From assembly GCA_001600055.1 (NCBI GenBank), contig BCIV01000008.1:186001-250000 (forward strand): a DNA stretch of 64,000 nucleotides. Reading direction: 5' to 3'. This DNA is from Filobasidium wieringae. Taxonomy: Eukaryota; Basidiomycota; Tremellomycetes; Filobasidiales; Filobasidiaceae. The position numbers were made by a program, and so were the translations under genes. The notes below the pieces were generated by a model that saw nothing but the letters and a program-made list of their open reading frames with translations, was not told the origin of the DNA and did no database searches. This document shows, in pieces, positions 7,981 to 21,702 of this stretch (position 1 is the stretch's first letter; each line of letters begins with the position of its first letter).

Positions 7981-10900
7981 CTATACCACCATCTTGCCCG
8001 TTCTAGCGTTATTTAGCACCTCCCGGATAGCTTCCCTCCATTCCTCCGCTCCCTTTCCTTCTCGCTGGCCATCTACAGCCTTTTCTAGTAGTCTCCAACA
8101 TTCCTCGTCGGTATGTTTGTCCACCCACAGGATATACTCCTGTTCCGACCAGCTGTGAATCTGATGGGGTAGTTGCAGAGGAGATAGGACGACGAGATGA
8201 TGCAGCAAGACCAAAGGAGATATCCCCTGAGTCTCGGAAGGATGAGAAAGCGAGCTATCATCCAAGAACAAACAAGTCCTGAACGCTCGTAATCCTTTGT
8301 ATTCGGCTCCTACCGCGTCCAGCTTCAAAGCACCCTTTCTCGAAGGGTTTCCGGTCATCAAGAACGTGTTCAGGGCGAATTCCAATTCGGTCATATCCCC
8401 CGTCAACTTGAGTTTCCCGCTCTCACCCAGAGGTCGCGCGATCGAAGCGTTCAAGAGGAAAGCATGGATCGCGTGTCTCGTGAACGAGACCAACCTGTTC
8501 CCAACGCAGTGCAGTCATCGTAGCGTTAGCAGTTGACTCCTTCATTGACCTCGGAACAGGACTGACCACTCATCCCTGAATTCCCCCATCTCAAACCTCC
8601 CCAGTACCTCCGTCCTGAGGAAAGTCAACCTATCCGCCAAATCCTTGATATAAGGACTACCTCCAGATCCTCCACTCATCCTCATGGGGTCTACCGATTT
8701 CGCGAAATCGACTCGATGGATCCGAGCGAGGACATTGGAAATTTCTCTCTTGATCGAGACGTCTAGTGCGGTCGTAACATTCCCGTAAATCCTTTCTGCT
8801 ACCTATTTATGTTTCAGAGGCGAGTCAGAATGGACACGAAGCGGGAGGAAAGATCAGACCGTACCTTGAATTGCGCTTCGAGCAGATCGTTGACTTTAGG
8901 TGGGAACTCGGTAAAGGGGTTCCTTAGATTATGAACGATATGGTACAGGAAGCTGACAAGGGACGAATTGACCACCTGAGCCGAGCTTGCCAACGGTCCT
9001 ATCAACGAAGTCGCCGAGAAGTCCTTGACCAGCTATATGTCATAAACAACAGTCTCACGTCAATCGTCGCAGCACGACACAACTAACGCCATATCTTCCT
9101 GAAACTCACCAACCCATCCACCTTGGTTGTAGTAGCCTCTAAAGCCTTGACGACCAACCTGGCCATACTCCTCCCCAAAAGCGGATCGAACCGAGCGGAA
9201 TCCATCTCATTCAACATGACCCTCGCTACCGCTGCCCCTTCCTTCGCTCCGGGCGGTTGTCTCGTTCCGCCAGAAAAGGCAGAATTGATACTCTCCGTCA
9301 TTCGGGAGGTCGACCTGGAGAGATAGAGGGTTTCGAATTTGGATATGGAGCGGAGACAGAGGACGGTCTCGGGACTGACGTGTACGTGTGTTCAATTGGT
9401 AAATCGATATGACGAGATCGAATGGACATGAAAGCTCACCTCTGGTGTTCCTGAGAATAAACCGTCTCCGTATGCACAGCGATCTTTGCAAAGAACCCAT
9501 GGAAAAGCCTCAACAACCTCGGATACCCCGCACCCAAGGTCTGCTGCAAGAATCCCGCTCCTACAAGCAACGAAAACCCTCTTTAACTCAGCCCAACCTC
9601 TCCTCTCTGTCCAAACCAGCGTGAGCGTACGTACCATCACAAATCGCCCTACTTTGCGTATCCAAACTGGTAGCCAAAGTCGTCCAAAACGTAAAAGTCG
9701 GTTTCTCCTCCATAACACCCAAACACTCGTCCAAGAAGCTTTCCTCCTCCTGCCCCTCCTGCCCGTCCGTCCCGAGGATCTTATTCCCGGATAAAGAATC
9801 GAATTCGTTGGATTCGGAAACGACCTTTTTCATCCTCAAGACCTTCTCCAGGGTATACACCTTCACGCAGCATTGAGCGATGTCTTCCAATAGGAGATCG
9901 AGTCGGTTCCATAGTACTTCTTGGAAGATATGAGAATTCTGATTATTAGGTGTTGAAGAGGTTTTCGTCCGTGTAGACCTATACAATAAAGAAGTAGCGG
10001 CGGAAGAAGATTGTTCTACGCCCCCCGTCGGAAAAAAACCGAGCCGTATCAACAACCCCTTCCTCTTCCCCCCGCACCGTACGAGCAGAAAGACTCACCC
10101 CGAGCTCCAACTTCCTTGCCAATAACGTCCATATCGAAAACCCTCCCGATCCTGAGCTCTACCGCATCGTTCAAATCAGCTAATAGATTGCCTACCAATT
10201 GAGGCAATAGTTTCAAGTTATGCGCCGTCTGTAGTGATGTGGAAAGCAGGGGTTGATTCTGGTTCCGCGCAAGAACGAAGTATAATCATATCAGTTCTTC
10301 TCATTCCATCTCTCTCTTGCCCCCACCCAGCTGGGACTGGGACAAGAACGGAGATCAATAAGATCACTCACCAACCCAGCTAAACCCTCGACGATCATCC
10401 TTTCCATCAAATCGATGACTTCGTCCCGATCCCTCTTGATCCGTGGTAATTGCGCTTTGATAAAGTCGATCTCCGTCAAATTCGGTTCCTCCTCCATGTT
10501 CGTGTTAGTAGAGACTGGGGGCGTCAAGAGGGTGTCTATAATAAGTCATATATGAGGAAGAGGAGGGGAGGAAATGGATGAGAAACGATCTTTCAAGAGT
10601 TATCCCGATCGATCCCTTTGGAGGAGTAACAAGCCACCTACCCAATTCAGCCAAAGTCAAGCCGGCCCTGACCAACTCCCTCTCCCTCTCCTCCCTCTCC
10701 CCCTCTTCCCCCTCTTTCAGCCCTTTCTGCCCTTTCGTCTCCTGTCCACGCACAACCCCCATCTGCCTCTCCAACCTCTTCAACAAGACGACCCCCCTAC
10801 TCAACCTCCTGCCCCACTCCCCCGCCTCCCTCAAGCGGTTTAACCTCCCCACGAGTCCTTCCAGCTCTTCATGCGGGGTATGGATCTTTGTGTTGAGTCG

Positions 10901-11652
10901 GGAGAGGGAGAGGGAGAGGTGTGATAGGGCGGAAGAGATTTGGGAGATTGTCGAGGAGAGGGAGGCGGAGCGGGTTAGGTGTGTGAGGAGGAGGGGGTGG
11001 GTGAGTTCGATCTGTTAACAAATCAAAAGGTGGAGCAGTCGAGGATTTAGTTAGACTGGTAGAAAGAGATAAGGATTGGGATTATGGACGGGGAAGGACG
11101 TACTTCAGATTTGATTTGATTATCTATATCTTCCTATTGTCACCAGAAGGATACGACCTCATCAGCTCCCACGCCGATATCTGCTAACTTCCCCAACTGG
11201 TAGTCGGGAGAAAGACATCCATGACTTACGATCCCATAGTTCAATTTTGCAAGCGCAACGCTCACATCCCCCCTCACGCTCAAACTCGCACTGCCCCCTG
11301 CTTGAACCGCACTCGATCCATTCCTCCTGTTCTCGTCCGTACCAACTTTTTCCTGTTCGACTTGAACGGCGGGCTGTTCAGGATCATAGGTTTCCCCAGC
11401 CAAGATGGAATTAGCGTAGGCCGTTGGGTTGAAATGGGGGGAAGCGAATGGGGTGTAATCTGTCGGATCGGAGGGTTTTCTCAGCTCTGTTTTCGATCTG
11501 AGGGAGAGTAGAGTAGAGGGAATATAGTTACCCATGTATGTATCCCCACTCATATCGGCGCTGTGAGAAAAGTGAAGGATGGATGTTTCGTAAGGAATTG
11601 GGAAGAGACGAGGTGGATTCGAACAGCACAAGTCGATTTCGGTAGGAGACAT
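7981..11652 (-). CDS. COG5: conserved oligomeric Golgi complex subunit 5
   Basis: A subunit of lobe B of the COG tethering complex, which retrieves Golgi enzymes by retrograde vesicle transport. The first exon carries the family N-terminus (FNPTAYANSILAGE and, after a Gln/Glu-rich spacer, VALAKLNYGI). The next exons continue EDIDNQIKSEV and the helical SLSRLNTKIHTPHEELEG and RLSRGVVLLKRLERQM stretch typical of Cog5. Downstream exons give the helical-bundle part (IFQEVLWNRLDLLLEDIAQC, FWTTLATSLDTQSRAICD) and the C-terminus ending NNARTGKMVV. At least ten exons with short introns. In-frame Met codons at 11739, 11652 and 11553 leave the start open; 11652 is chosen. It diverges from RRP5 across about 210 bp. 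Confidence 0.85.
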
Positions 11653-11866
11653 GATTATTAGGTAATCGGTTACAAAGTAAACAATCTCTGGGTAGCGGAT
11701 CCGAGATGCGTTATGTCGATGCGTTATCAGGTTGACCATATCACGTGATTAAACGAGATTTCAATCCATTCTCATCGACATTTCTCCCTCGAACCATCCT
11801 CAACAACGTCGCTCCTCCTCTTTCTGCTCTCCCTTGAAACACACATCGACGTCGTCTACCAGCCTC

Positions 11867-14800
11867 ATGATGGTAGCTCAGAAGAGACAGGCGGATAATC
11901 CCGCTTCCCGTCCACCTAAACGATCGAAGACGGACGACGCCCCCGACTCTTCTATCAAACCTAGCACCTCTCAACCCCGACCGGTCTTCACTTCCGCCCT
12001 ATTAGCAGATGAAGGAGATTTCCCTCGTGGTGGAGGAACCACTCTGACCCCTTATGAGTTGAAGGAGCAGAGAGACGAGGGGAGGAAGGAGGCGGAGAAG
12101 GAGGTTGGGGAGGAAGCTAAGAGGAGGAAGAAGATCAAGGAACAGAGGGAGAGGAATAGGAAGGGAAAGGGTTCGGCTGAGAAGAAGGAAGATAAGCACG
12201 ATAAGGATGCTATTCGTACGTACACCCTGTTACTTCATTCCCCACTTAAAGTCTCTAACACTTTGACACAAATCCGATTTCAGGTGTGGAACATCTAAAC
12301 TACCGCCGTCTTCCTCCCTCCACAAGGATCCTAGCTCGAATTCACTCAATCCTCAACCTCCACCTAATAATCTCTCTCCCTAACCAACTCCTCGCTCATG
12401 TACCTATAACGGAAATAAGCGATAGTCTCACGAAATTACTAGAAAAGGGTGAAAACGCTTCCATCTCTTCTTCCAATGAAGAAGACGAGGATATGGAAAA
12501 ACCCAACAAAACCGATCATGATTCGGACGATGAAGATGATGAAGAAACCGACGTCCCGGATCTGACGGACCTCTTCCAACCCGGTCAATACGTCCAAGCG
12601 ACAATAACCCAAACCTACCCATCGGAAAGCTCTAACCGTTCCTTCCTCTCCCTCTACCCACCCTCGGAGATAACCCGTCTAGCGAGTAGGGCGGAGGCGA
12701 GTTTGGTCCCCTCAAGATTGATGGAGGGGGTTAGTAAGCTTGACGTCGCCAAGGGATTCAGAGGGGTGGGGGAGGTGAGGGGGAGGGAGGATCATGGTTG
12801 GGTAGTAGGGTTGGGGGTTGAGGGTGTTGAAGGGTTCTTAAGGGATGAGGAAGTCCAGGGTGAGTTAGGTCGGAAGCCGGTCATGAATGGATACAGTGGA
12901 GTTGATCGTGGTTTGACGTCGGGCGATAGGGAGGGAGATTGTTATTGGGCAATTACTAGACTTTGTGGTAGAGGAGATCCAATCGAACGGACGAGTTGCT
13001 AGAATAAGCGTGAACCCTCTATCCATTCAGAAGACTCAGGTACGTTTTCCTTTATTCTGTTCTCCCGTTCGTTTGGATGTTGAGGTTGATAAGAAACCTC
13101 CTTGGTCTATAGCAACCACAAGTGACCACCATAAACTCTCTCCTACCTGGTCATCTCGTATCCGCTTTAGTAACCTCCATCATCCCCGCAACCGGACTCA
13201 ACCTCAAGATCTTCGGGACGTTCGATGCCACCGTCGATCTCACCCATCTCCCCATCCCAGCCAACTCCGACTTGGAGGATCATTACAAGATCGGTAAGAA
13301 AGTCCGAGCGAGGATCATCTTCGAGACGACCCCCGCGGGAGTGGGGGAGGGCAAGGTTTTCGGGGTATCGTTGATGCCCCATGTGTTGGATGGGACCAGT
13401 CCCGTTGTGGATGGCAAGGAGGTTGAGAGGGAGATGACCATCGGGACGGTCTGTGAGAAGGTAGAGGTCATGGCGGTGGAGAAGGAATGGGGTTTGGTCG
13501 TACAGACTGAACAAGGGTATAGGGGTTTCGTACATGTGAGTTTCGTTTGCATTCGGTTCGCTTCTTAGGAAATGAGGGAAGGGGTATTGATTGTCTTTCC
13601 CACTAGATCTCTCATGTGGCTGACGAACGACCGGCCAGCTTGACCGGATCTGGACCTTACTCCATCGGATCCACCCATAAGGCCAGGGTACTGGGACATT
13701 CCCCATTCGATGGCTTGATCTTGTTCAGTATGGAGAAGAAGGTCTTGGAACAGAAATTCATGCTTGTTAGCGAAGTCAAGGTCGGGGAGTTGATGAAGGT
13801 TGGTTTCGGTTGAAAATGGGTTGGCTCGAGGATCAACGAATTGATCACCCCAATCTTTTTGGTCTGTGCATCGTAGGGAACCATCCACAGGTTGACGGAA
13901 AAGGCGATGTTCATCAATATCTCTGGAAGCGTTGATGGAGTCGCTTGGCCCGATCATTACGCGGATATCAAGCTCAAACATCCGGAAAGGAGGTTCAAGA
14001 TCGGTCAGACCGTCAAGTGTCGGGTCTTCTCCATCGAGCCTGAAAAGGGTCGAGTCAAGCTTACCCTCAAGAAGAGTCTCTTGGACGCCGCGGAGCCTGT
14101 TGCTCAGTCGTTTGACGATCTGAAGGTCGATATGGTCGCTGCCGGTCTTATCACCAAGATACTGGAAAAGGGAGTTTTGGTCGAGCTTTTCGGCGGGTAC
14201 GTCGTTTACGTACCCATCGGGGAAGTCAGCGAGGCTTTCATTACCGATTTGAAGACGGCCGTTTTCGAGGGCAAGCCTGTCAAGGTCAAGCTCACTACGG
14301 TCGATAGGATGACGGAAAAGATGTTTGGAAGTATTCGACAGGCTTTGCCTTCGGCTATCGCTGCAACCGCGATCGAGGTGGACGACGTGGTCTCTGGGGA
14401 GGTCACTGGTATTCACAAGGATCAGGTCGGCTTGAAGCTGTTGCCTAGCGGGAGGAAGGCTATCTTGGCATTGAGCAACTTGGCTCATCATCGTAATGTA
14501 AAGGTCACCGCCCTGAGGACGACTCTCAAGGTCGGTGAGAAACTGGATGAGCTTGTTGTCGTCGTCAAGGATGCGGATAGCGGTTTGATCATTGTCGCCA
14601 ACAAGCAGAACGCTGCCAAAAAGACCGAGGCTGGTGCTGCCAGTCAATCATTGACCATGGCCAACATGAAGCCTGGTCAGGTCTTGCCCGCTCGTGTCAC
14701 CAAGAAGAACGCTCAAGGATACTTTTTGAGCATCACTAGGAATTTGATCGGTCGTCTAGCTCCTACCGACATGGCTGATGACTTTGGCAAGCTTCCCGAG

Positions 14801-17034
14801 ATCAACCAGGGAGATATCGTCAAGTGTTGTGTCGTCGCAGTCAACCCTGCCGACAGGCAGATGGACCTTTCTATCAGGCCTTCTCGAGTCGATGCAGCGG
14901 CCTCCAGCGGCAAGTCCGTCATCGTTGATAGGGAGATCGAGAACCTTAGCGACTTGAAGGTCAACCAGAAGATCCGAGGTATCGTCAAGAGTATCGCTGG
15001 AAGTGGTCTCTACGTCAGCTTGGGTCGAACGATCACTGCCAGAGTCATGATCAAGGAGTTGTTCGACGATTACGTCGCCGAGTGGCAACCTCGATTCGAG
15101 ATCGGTCAAGTCGTCGAAGGAAAGATCTTGAAGGTCGATGAGAAGTTGAAGCAGGTCGAGTTGACCCTTCGCAAGAAGCCTGCCAAGGCGGCTAACAAGA
15201 AGGAATCGATCGGTCTCGCTGATCTCTCGGTCGGTCAAAAGGTCGATACTACCGTTCGAAAGATCGAGGACTTTGGTATGTTCCTGAACATCGAGGGAAC
15301 CAGGCTTTCCGGTCTTTGTCATCGTTCCGAGCTCTCCGATGAGAAGGATGCCAACGTCCAGCAGGCTCTCAAGACCTTCCGTCAGGGAGACAAGCTAAAG
15401 GCCAAGATTACCGCGATCGACACTGCAAAGGGCAAGATCGCATTGGGAATCAAGCCTAGCTACTTTGACGCTGAGGATTTCGGAAGCAAGAAGGAAGATG
15501 AGGACATCAAGGAGGAGGATATCGCGGCTGTCGATGAGGACGTCGAGATGCCTGGAGACGACGAAGTCGAAGTTGAGTCGGATGAAGATGTCGAGGGAGA
15601 CGCTGAAGTGTCCGGCGAGGAGGACAGCGGTTTCCTCGACTTGGAAGCTGAAGACGATGACGAAGGAGAAGACGACGAGGAGGAGGCTGAGGAGGAGGAT
15701 GAAGAGTCTGAACTGGACGGGGAGGAGGAAGATGATGTCGAGTCTGACGAGGAGGAGGTAAGGGCTACATTTCGTGTGGCTCAGCTTGCCGTTAACTGAC
15801 GAACCACTTGCAGATCATCATGATACCCGGGGCTGGTGCCAGTTCGACAAAGGCCAGCAAAAAGTCTTCGACGGCTGCCGCTGCCACGACCCTGCCTATC
15901 AAGGGGGGTTTCAGCTGGAACGGTGCTGATGCTGGTGCGGAGGAAGATGAAGCTTCTAGCGACTCCTCGGACGATGACTCTGACTCGGAGGCCGAAGATG
16001 CTGCCGGAAAGGCCAGCAAGAAGAGAAAGGGAGGTCACCAACCTGTGAAGGATTTGACTGGAGAGATCCGAACGAAACAGCCCGAATCCACTGCCGAATT
16101 CGAACGTGCCTTGTTGGCTTCCCCCAACTCTTCCTTCTTGTGGATCCAGTTCATGTCTTTCCAACTCGCGCTTTCCGAGGTCGACAAGGCGAGGGATATC
16201 GGTCGACGAGCGTTGGAGAAGATTGGGTTCAGGGAAGAAGAGGAAAAGTTGAACGTATGGATGGCTTTGATCAACTTGGAGAACGCCCACGGAACGCCCG
16301 AGAGCTTTGACAAGCTCTTCAAGGAGGCCGCTCAGTACAATGACGCCAAGACGGTTTACCTCAGGACGGCTTCGGTCTTGCAACAGACTGAAAAGTTGGA
16401 CGCGGCCGCTGAGATCCTCGGGAAGGCTTGTAAGAAGTTTGGACAGGATGTCGAGACTTGGACGAGCTATGCCGAGTTCGAGTTTGTCGCCAAGGACGAT
16501 GCCGATGCCGCTCGAGCGTTATTACCACGATCGTTGAGATCCTTGCCCACTTCCGAGCGTGAGTCGATACGCCCCGTCTCAAACGAGATCTCATCCGCTG
16601 ATCCATCTACTGTACCGCCCTTTTAGATTCTAAGATTATCGAAAAGTTCGCGACTCTGGAATTCCGACACGGAGATCAAGAGCGGGGACGGACGATCTTT
16701 GAAGGTCTAGTCGATCGATACCCTAAACGTTTCAACCTCTGGAACGTGTACATCGACCAGGTCACCAAGCTGGGCGATATCCAATCAGCCAGGTCAGTCC
16801 GATTCGAATCCAAAGCCCTCCCCCCCCCCCTGTCCTTGGTGTCTGACCCTCATTTCCTTTTTACGAAACAACAGAGGTCTGGTCGATCGAGCTCTGGATC
16901 AGAAATTGACCCCGCATAAAGCAAAGTTCCTGTTCAAGAAACTTTTATTGGTAGAGGATCGGATTGGGGATGCGGACGGTAAAGAACGAGCCAAGACGAA
17001 GGCGCGGGAATGGGTACTTAAGCACCAGGGATGA
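11867..17034 (+). CDS. RRP5: rRNA biogenesis protein RRP5
   Basis: A large nucleolar protein of the small-subunit processome and pre-60S particles, needed for both 18S and 5.8S/25S maturation. The N-terminal exon has a basic nuclear region and the hallmark FPRGGGTTLTPYE; the second exon (from 12284) continues VEHLNYRRLPPSTRILARI, the first S1 repeat. Multiple S1 RNA-binding repeats follow (for example 13116-13533 and 13878-15759), then a long acidic Asp/Glu tract (about 15480-15760), then C-terminal HAT/TPR-like repeats (AEFERALLASPNSSFLWIQF to REWVLKHQG). About nine exons are seen, with boundaries near 12215/12284, 13040/13117, 15759/15814 and 16793/16876. The total is roughly 1,500 residues, close to the family's usual size. 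In-frame Met codons at 11834 and 11867/11870 are alternative starts. Confidence 0.93.
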
Positions 17035-17040
17035 GCGGGT

Positions 17041-17064
17041 GAGGGCGAGGGCGAGGGCGAGGGG
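17041..17064 (+). repeat. hexamer tandem repeat GAGGGC
   Basis: About four units of GAGGGC lie just after the RRP5 stop, in its 3' untranslated region. Simple sequence; no function seen. Confidence 0.6.
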
Positions 17065-17175
17065 AAGGATGAGTGGGAGGGATGTATGATACGGTGTTGT
17101 ATACTTTTTCCATATGACGACATGACATTTACTTTCCGGATTGAAACGATGATCTCTCCCTGTGATGTGCGTGAA

Positions 17176-18335
17176 TCAATCGTAATGATCGATGACGGTC
17201 CCTACCGCATTATCCTCCGCGGCCAGCATCATGGTATGAGCCACGGCCACGTCCTGAACCGCGATCCCCACGCTCTTATAAACCCTCAACCCGCCCCCCT
17301 GCACCTCCCCACTCCTTTTCGGATCCCCCAAGATCTCCCCTAATTCCAAACAATCCCCCGATTGAACGGTTTGCAACTCGCCCGCTTCCGCCAGACAAGC
17401 CTGGAGGGAATCGACCACGATCTTCCCCCCCGATCGAATGACGCGGTCGATAAGGGGCACGGGGAGCTCGATCATGTGAGGTTTATAGGATCCGATGAGG
17501 ATGAACGATTTCGTAGAGGAAATCGATTCCGACTCCGTTCCTTCTGTGATCCATTCGGGAGGGAAGAGGGGTGAAGTGCTAGGTGTCGCGGTGACCACCA
17601 CATCCGCCCCGCTCAGTATCTCTCTCAACGGTAAACTCTCCCCCGTCCCCGCTTGGACCATGACCTGGGGGCCTATTCGGGAGGAAAGTTCTTCCCTCAG
17701 GGCGAAGAGCCTGGGGGTTTCTGACCGACCGATGAGGGTTATTCGGGAGATGCTGGGGAAATGGGAATGGATGAGGATGGCGTGTGAACGGATCTGAGCG
17801 CCGGAGCCGAAGAGGAGGAGATGGGAGGGGTGGTGGTTTGAGCTTTTCAGGGTCGATTGGAGGAATAACACGGAGCCTTTGAACGGGGGAGGATGGTCAA
17901 TAGGGTTCACTCACGATCGTGCGTGACATCAAAGCGGGGGAAAGACTCACCACAAGCGTTCCTCAGCGCCGTCAACGCTCGAGCATTGACCACGGCTCTG
18001 AGTTTCCCAGTGGTGGAATCGAAGATGGTAGTCGTAGCGGGTAACCCCCCATCCCCCCCGTTGGGCACGCTGACGACCTTTATCCCTATTCCTCCTAGAC
18101 CGGAAGCCAGGGCGGGCATGATGAGGGTGGTCACATCCGGGGTAGTTAATGTGTTACGAAGGGGAGCTTGGATGGGGGAGGGATGTGTGTCGGTGTTGGT
18201 GTCGCTGTCGCTGTTGCTGTTGCTATAGGCTTGGAAGATGAGAGATTGAGAATCGAGTACGGCTCGAGTTGTTGATGCAAGTTCTAGCAGTTTGTCAATG
18301 TCGTTGCTACTCAGAATCCGGATCGAGTTTGACAT
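17176..18335 (-). CDS. ornithine cyclodeaminase / mu-crystallin family protein
   Basis: An NAD(P)-dependent enzyme family that includes ornithine cyclodeaminase, ketimine reductase (mu-crystallin) and alanine dehydrogenase. Two exons: 18335-17951 and 17876-17176, joined in frame as RNACG-SVLFL. Residues 60-125 hold the family's substrate-side region (GGIGIKVVSVPNG, GKLRAVVNARALTALRNA), and exon 2 opens with the Rossmann segment LLLFGSGAQIRSHA, followed by ADVVVTATPSTSPLF and FILIGSYKPHMIELP. About 360 residues, the normal family length. A Ser/Asn/Asp repeat (SNSNSDSDTNTD) interrupts the N-terminal part. The exact substrate cannot be told from sequence. It diverges from the aminopeptidase P gene over about 230 bp and is convergent with RRP5. 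Confidence 0.85.
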
Positions 18336-18567
18336 GGTCGACGAGTGGTCAGTGGTTGCAGGTGAGAGAGTGAGAGTAGTGAGCAGTGTGGTGGACAGTG
18401 GCAGGTGGTGGCAGTGGTGGCAGGGGTCAGAAGGGATCAGCAGCTGGAGGTGTTGAATCGGGTTAGGCCATGTCCGAGATAACGCTTCACATGCCAACAA
18501 TCACCCATCTTCCCCTATAAAACACTGCACCACCACTGCCACTCTCCTCTCCCCCTCTCTCTCTCCC

Positions 18568-21500
18568 ATGTCACTCCACCTCAAACGACATCTCCTCCAT
18601 ACCTCCCCCCGTCTAGCCCAGCCAGTCCAAAGGAAAATGACCTTCCTCTGTCTCCCAATCTCCACCAAGAAATCCCGCTCGTCCCCTTCAAATTCAAACG
18701 CTTTCCACGACGTGCCGGACCGATCCGTCCGTTCTCCCCCTCCTTATACCGAGAAGATACCCACCTCGTTCAGACCGATGAGTACCGTCACACCCAAGGA
18801 GAGGATGTTTCAGCTCGGATTACCCGAGCAGGAAGCGAAGGGTCGATTGACCAGGCTGAGAGCGTTGTTGGAGGATCACAAGTTGGATTACTAGTAAGCC
18901 CGCTCGCGAGCCTCCCCTCCAGGTTTTCAACGACTCTCATCTGAACCCCGTCCGATCCGATCTCGCCTTGCTCTCAGCGTGGTAACCTCTGCAGACGAAC
19001 ACCAATCGGAATACACCTCCGCTTACGACGCTCGACGATCCTACCTGACCGGATTCACCGGATCGGCAGGGACCGCCCTCATCTCCCGTCTCTCCCCCCA
19101 ATCCCACCTCTTCGTCGATAACCGCTACTGGGTTCAGGCGGAGGAACAGACGTCCGAGAAGGTATGGAAAGTCGTCAGGGTCGCGCCTAGGGGGAGTCCG
19201 GGGGTACAGGGGGTTTGGGAATGGTGCAAGGAGGTCAGTCGGTCGGTCGTTTTCGCTCGGTCCGGGAGAGAGGGTTGGGTTTTGATCCTTGATCGCTCAT
19301 ATGTATCGTTTGGGGGGATAGAATTTGGAGGACGGTGCGAGAATAGGAATAGATCCTAAATTGATCGATTGGCGTGAGTCACTGCCCCTTCCTTCCCCCG
19401 TCATCTCGATAACCCATGATCGTCCATCCCAGCAACGGCCAAATCGGTACAACAATCACTCCGACCGAAAAACATCTCCCTCTTGGGGATAACCACCAAC
19501 CTGATCGATAAACTCCGATCGACCGATCCCCACTCCCAACCCCCCGGACCGGGTGATAAACTGGAAGACCACCCCGTTCAATTCAGCGGTAAACCGACCT
19601 CTACGAAACTATCCGAATTACGTGCCACCCTCTTCCCCCCCAAGCCAGCTACAGCCGAGGGGGAGGGATCGGACAAGTCCTCGGAGATAGGGATCTACGT
19701 ACTCCCCGTACTCCCCGCGATCGCCTGGCTGTTGAATTTGAGATGTACGGGGGATATCCCCCACACCCCCATCTTTCATTCTTACCTCGCCATAACCCCC
19801 GGTTCTTGTTGCCTCTTCATCGATCCGGAGAAACTCACCGGCCAGATCCGAGAGAAGCTTGAGCAGGATGGGGTGGAGTGGAGGGGGTATGGGGTGGGGG
19901 AGGTCAAGCGGTGGGTGTTGGAATGCAGGATCAAGGTGAGGGAGGAAGAGGGGGAGGAAGCGTTGAGACGCAAGGGAAAGGTAGGCGTCCCGAGTGCCGT
20001 CAGTTGGGGATTGGCGGATTCGATCGGACTGGTACGTCTCGTTCTCTCTTGGACATCACAAGATTAGGTTATGGGGATTGACGGGATCGCTTTTCTTCCC
20101 CCGGGGGCAGGAACATATCCATATAATCGATTGTCCCGTGGATCGAGCAAAGGGGATCAAGAATCCCACAGAACTCGAAGGGTTCAGAAAAGCTTATCTC
20201 AGGGATGGGGCCGCTACCGTACGCCCCCTTCTCCCTAAACGCTCATTCAACACTGGCTGACTGGACCTTTCGACCCAGGTCCGATGGATGTCTTGGCTCG
20301 AGGAAGAGATCAAAGTGAATCGATCCAGGGTGGGAGAATATCAAGCTGGAGAGAAATTGACGAGTTTCAGGAGCTTGGAACAGTATTACCGGTCAGTCCA
20401 TCGGGTCCCTCGACCTTCGTTCGGGCCGTTTGAGAGGAGTCGGCTGATGATCCTTTTCTCGGGGGGAACGGGTCGCAGAGGGTTGGCTTATGATAATATC
20501 AGCGCTTCGGGGCCTAATGGAGGTGAGTGCTGCCTTGAATCGCGTTCGTCTTCGGGGGGGGGCGGGGGTTGATGTGGGTTCTGTTATTATAGCTTTACCT
20601 CATTATATGCCTATCAAAGGGGAAGATCGGATCATCGATACAGAGACTCCTTACGTGATGTGAGTCCTTGAGGGCGGTCGACGAGGATCTGCAAGCTAAC
20701 GCATGGGGGGCGATAGTGATGCGGGCGGACAGTACCTTGGTGCGTCTTCATGAGAGGCGGTCTCGGCGAGGGAAAACGATGGGCTGATGGTTGATACGTT
20801 CTTCGTAGATGGGACTATCGATACCACTCGAACCATGCAAGTACTGGTTTCCTAATGGCCCCCTTGACTATTCGCTCATGCAGCGAGTTTTCCATAGGCA
20901 TTTCGGTACACCTACCGAGGACCAGAAACGAGCTTTCACTCGGGTCCTCCAGGGCCACGTAAGTTACCTCTGACAAAGTATCGTCGTCGTGATCGGAACT
21001 GAATCCACCCCGACATGTAGATCGCTATCGAGACCACGCCCTTCCCTCAAGGTACCAAGGGAGACAAGTTGGACATCTTGGCGAGGCAGTACCTGTTCAA
21101 GGATGGATTGAACTTCGGTCATGGGGTCGGACATGGGATCGGTTCTTACCTTTCGTGAGTACCAGTGAGCTTGACTTTTCGAAATGCTTCATGCTTAATT
21201 CTGTTTGGGTGGTTGTAGAGTCCATGAGAGTAAGCGAATTGAATGAATAGAATTGCAAGTGGAATCGCTCACGTTCCCACTCGACGATAGTGCCTCCTGG
21301 GATCGGAATGGTACATACCATGGAAGAAGGAAACCTCGTATCCAACGAGCCAGGCTTCTACCTCGAGGGACATTGGGGGATCAGGATCGAGAGCGTCATC
21401 GTGTGCAAGAAGATCGAGGTAAGAACCCTTGCCAGGAAACGAGCTGTGTATGAGATAATCATTGACGACGTTGAACCTCGGACCGATAGACAAGGTACAA

Positions 21501-21702
21501 CTTCGGTGCTGCTCCTTGGTTGGGATGGGAACGAATCACTCGCGTACCCATTCAAATGTCCCTTATCGATCACTCGCTACTGAGCCCAGAGGAAACGAGA
21601 TGGTTGAGGGATCACAATGCGTTGTGCGTCAAGGAAGTTTTACCCCTCTTGAATAGGACTGGAGATGAGAAGGCAAGGAAATGGCTGAAAGCTCAGGTAT
21701 GA
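18568..21702 (+). CDS. Xaa-Pro aminopeptidase (aminopeptidase P, M24B)
   Basis: A dinuclear-metal peptidase that removes an N-terminal residue preceding proline. The creatinase-like N-domain is visible ([33 protein letters not shown]), and the pita-bread catalytic domain carries all the ligand motifs across exons: [46 protein letters not shown]. It ends [17 protein letters not shown]. At least ten exons with small introns. The frame begins at 18568, giving a roughly 70-residue basic, Ser/Arg/Pro-rich lead ([16 protein letters not shown]) before [14 protein letters not shown] at 18775, where the usual cytosolic form would start. The lead resembles a mitochondrial presequence, so dual starts are possible. 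A CT-rich tract (about 18540-18566) lies directly upstream. Confidence 0.9.

Noticed and set aside
10574..11018. Plus-strand Pro/Leu/Ser-rich frames
   Set aside because: They are antisense shadows of COG5 exons; the minus-strand reading gives the conserved COG5 helical sequence.
12002..12199. Minus-strand Leu/Pro-rich frame
   Set aside because: Antisense shadow of the Lys/Glu-rich N-terminal part of RRP5.
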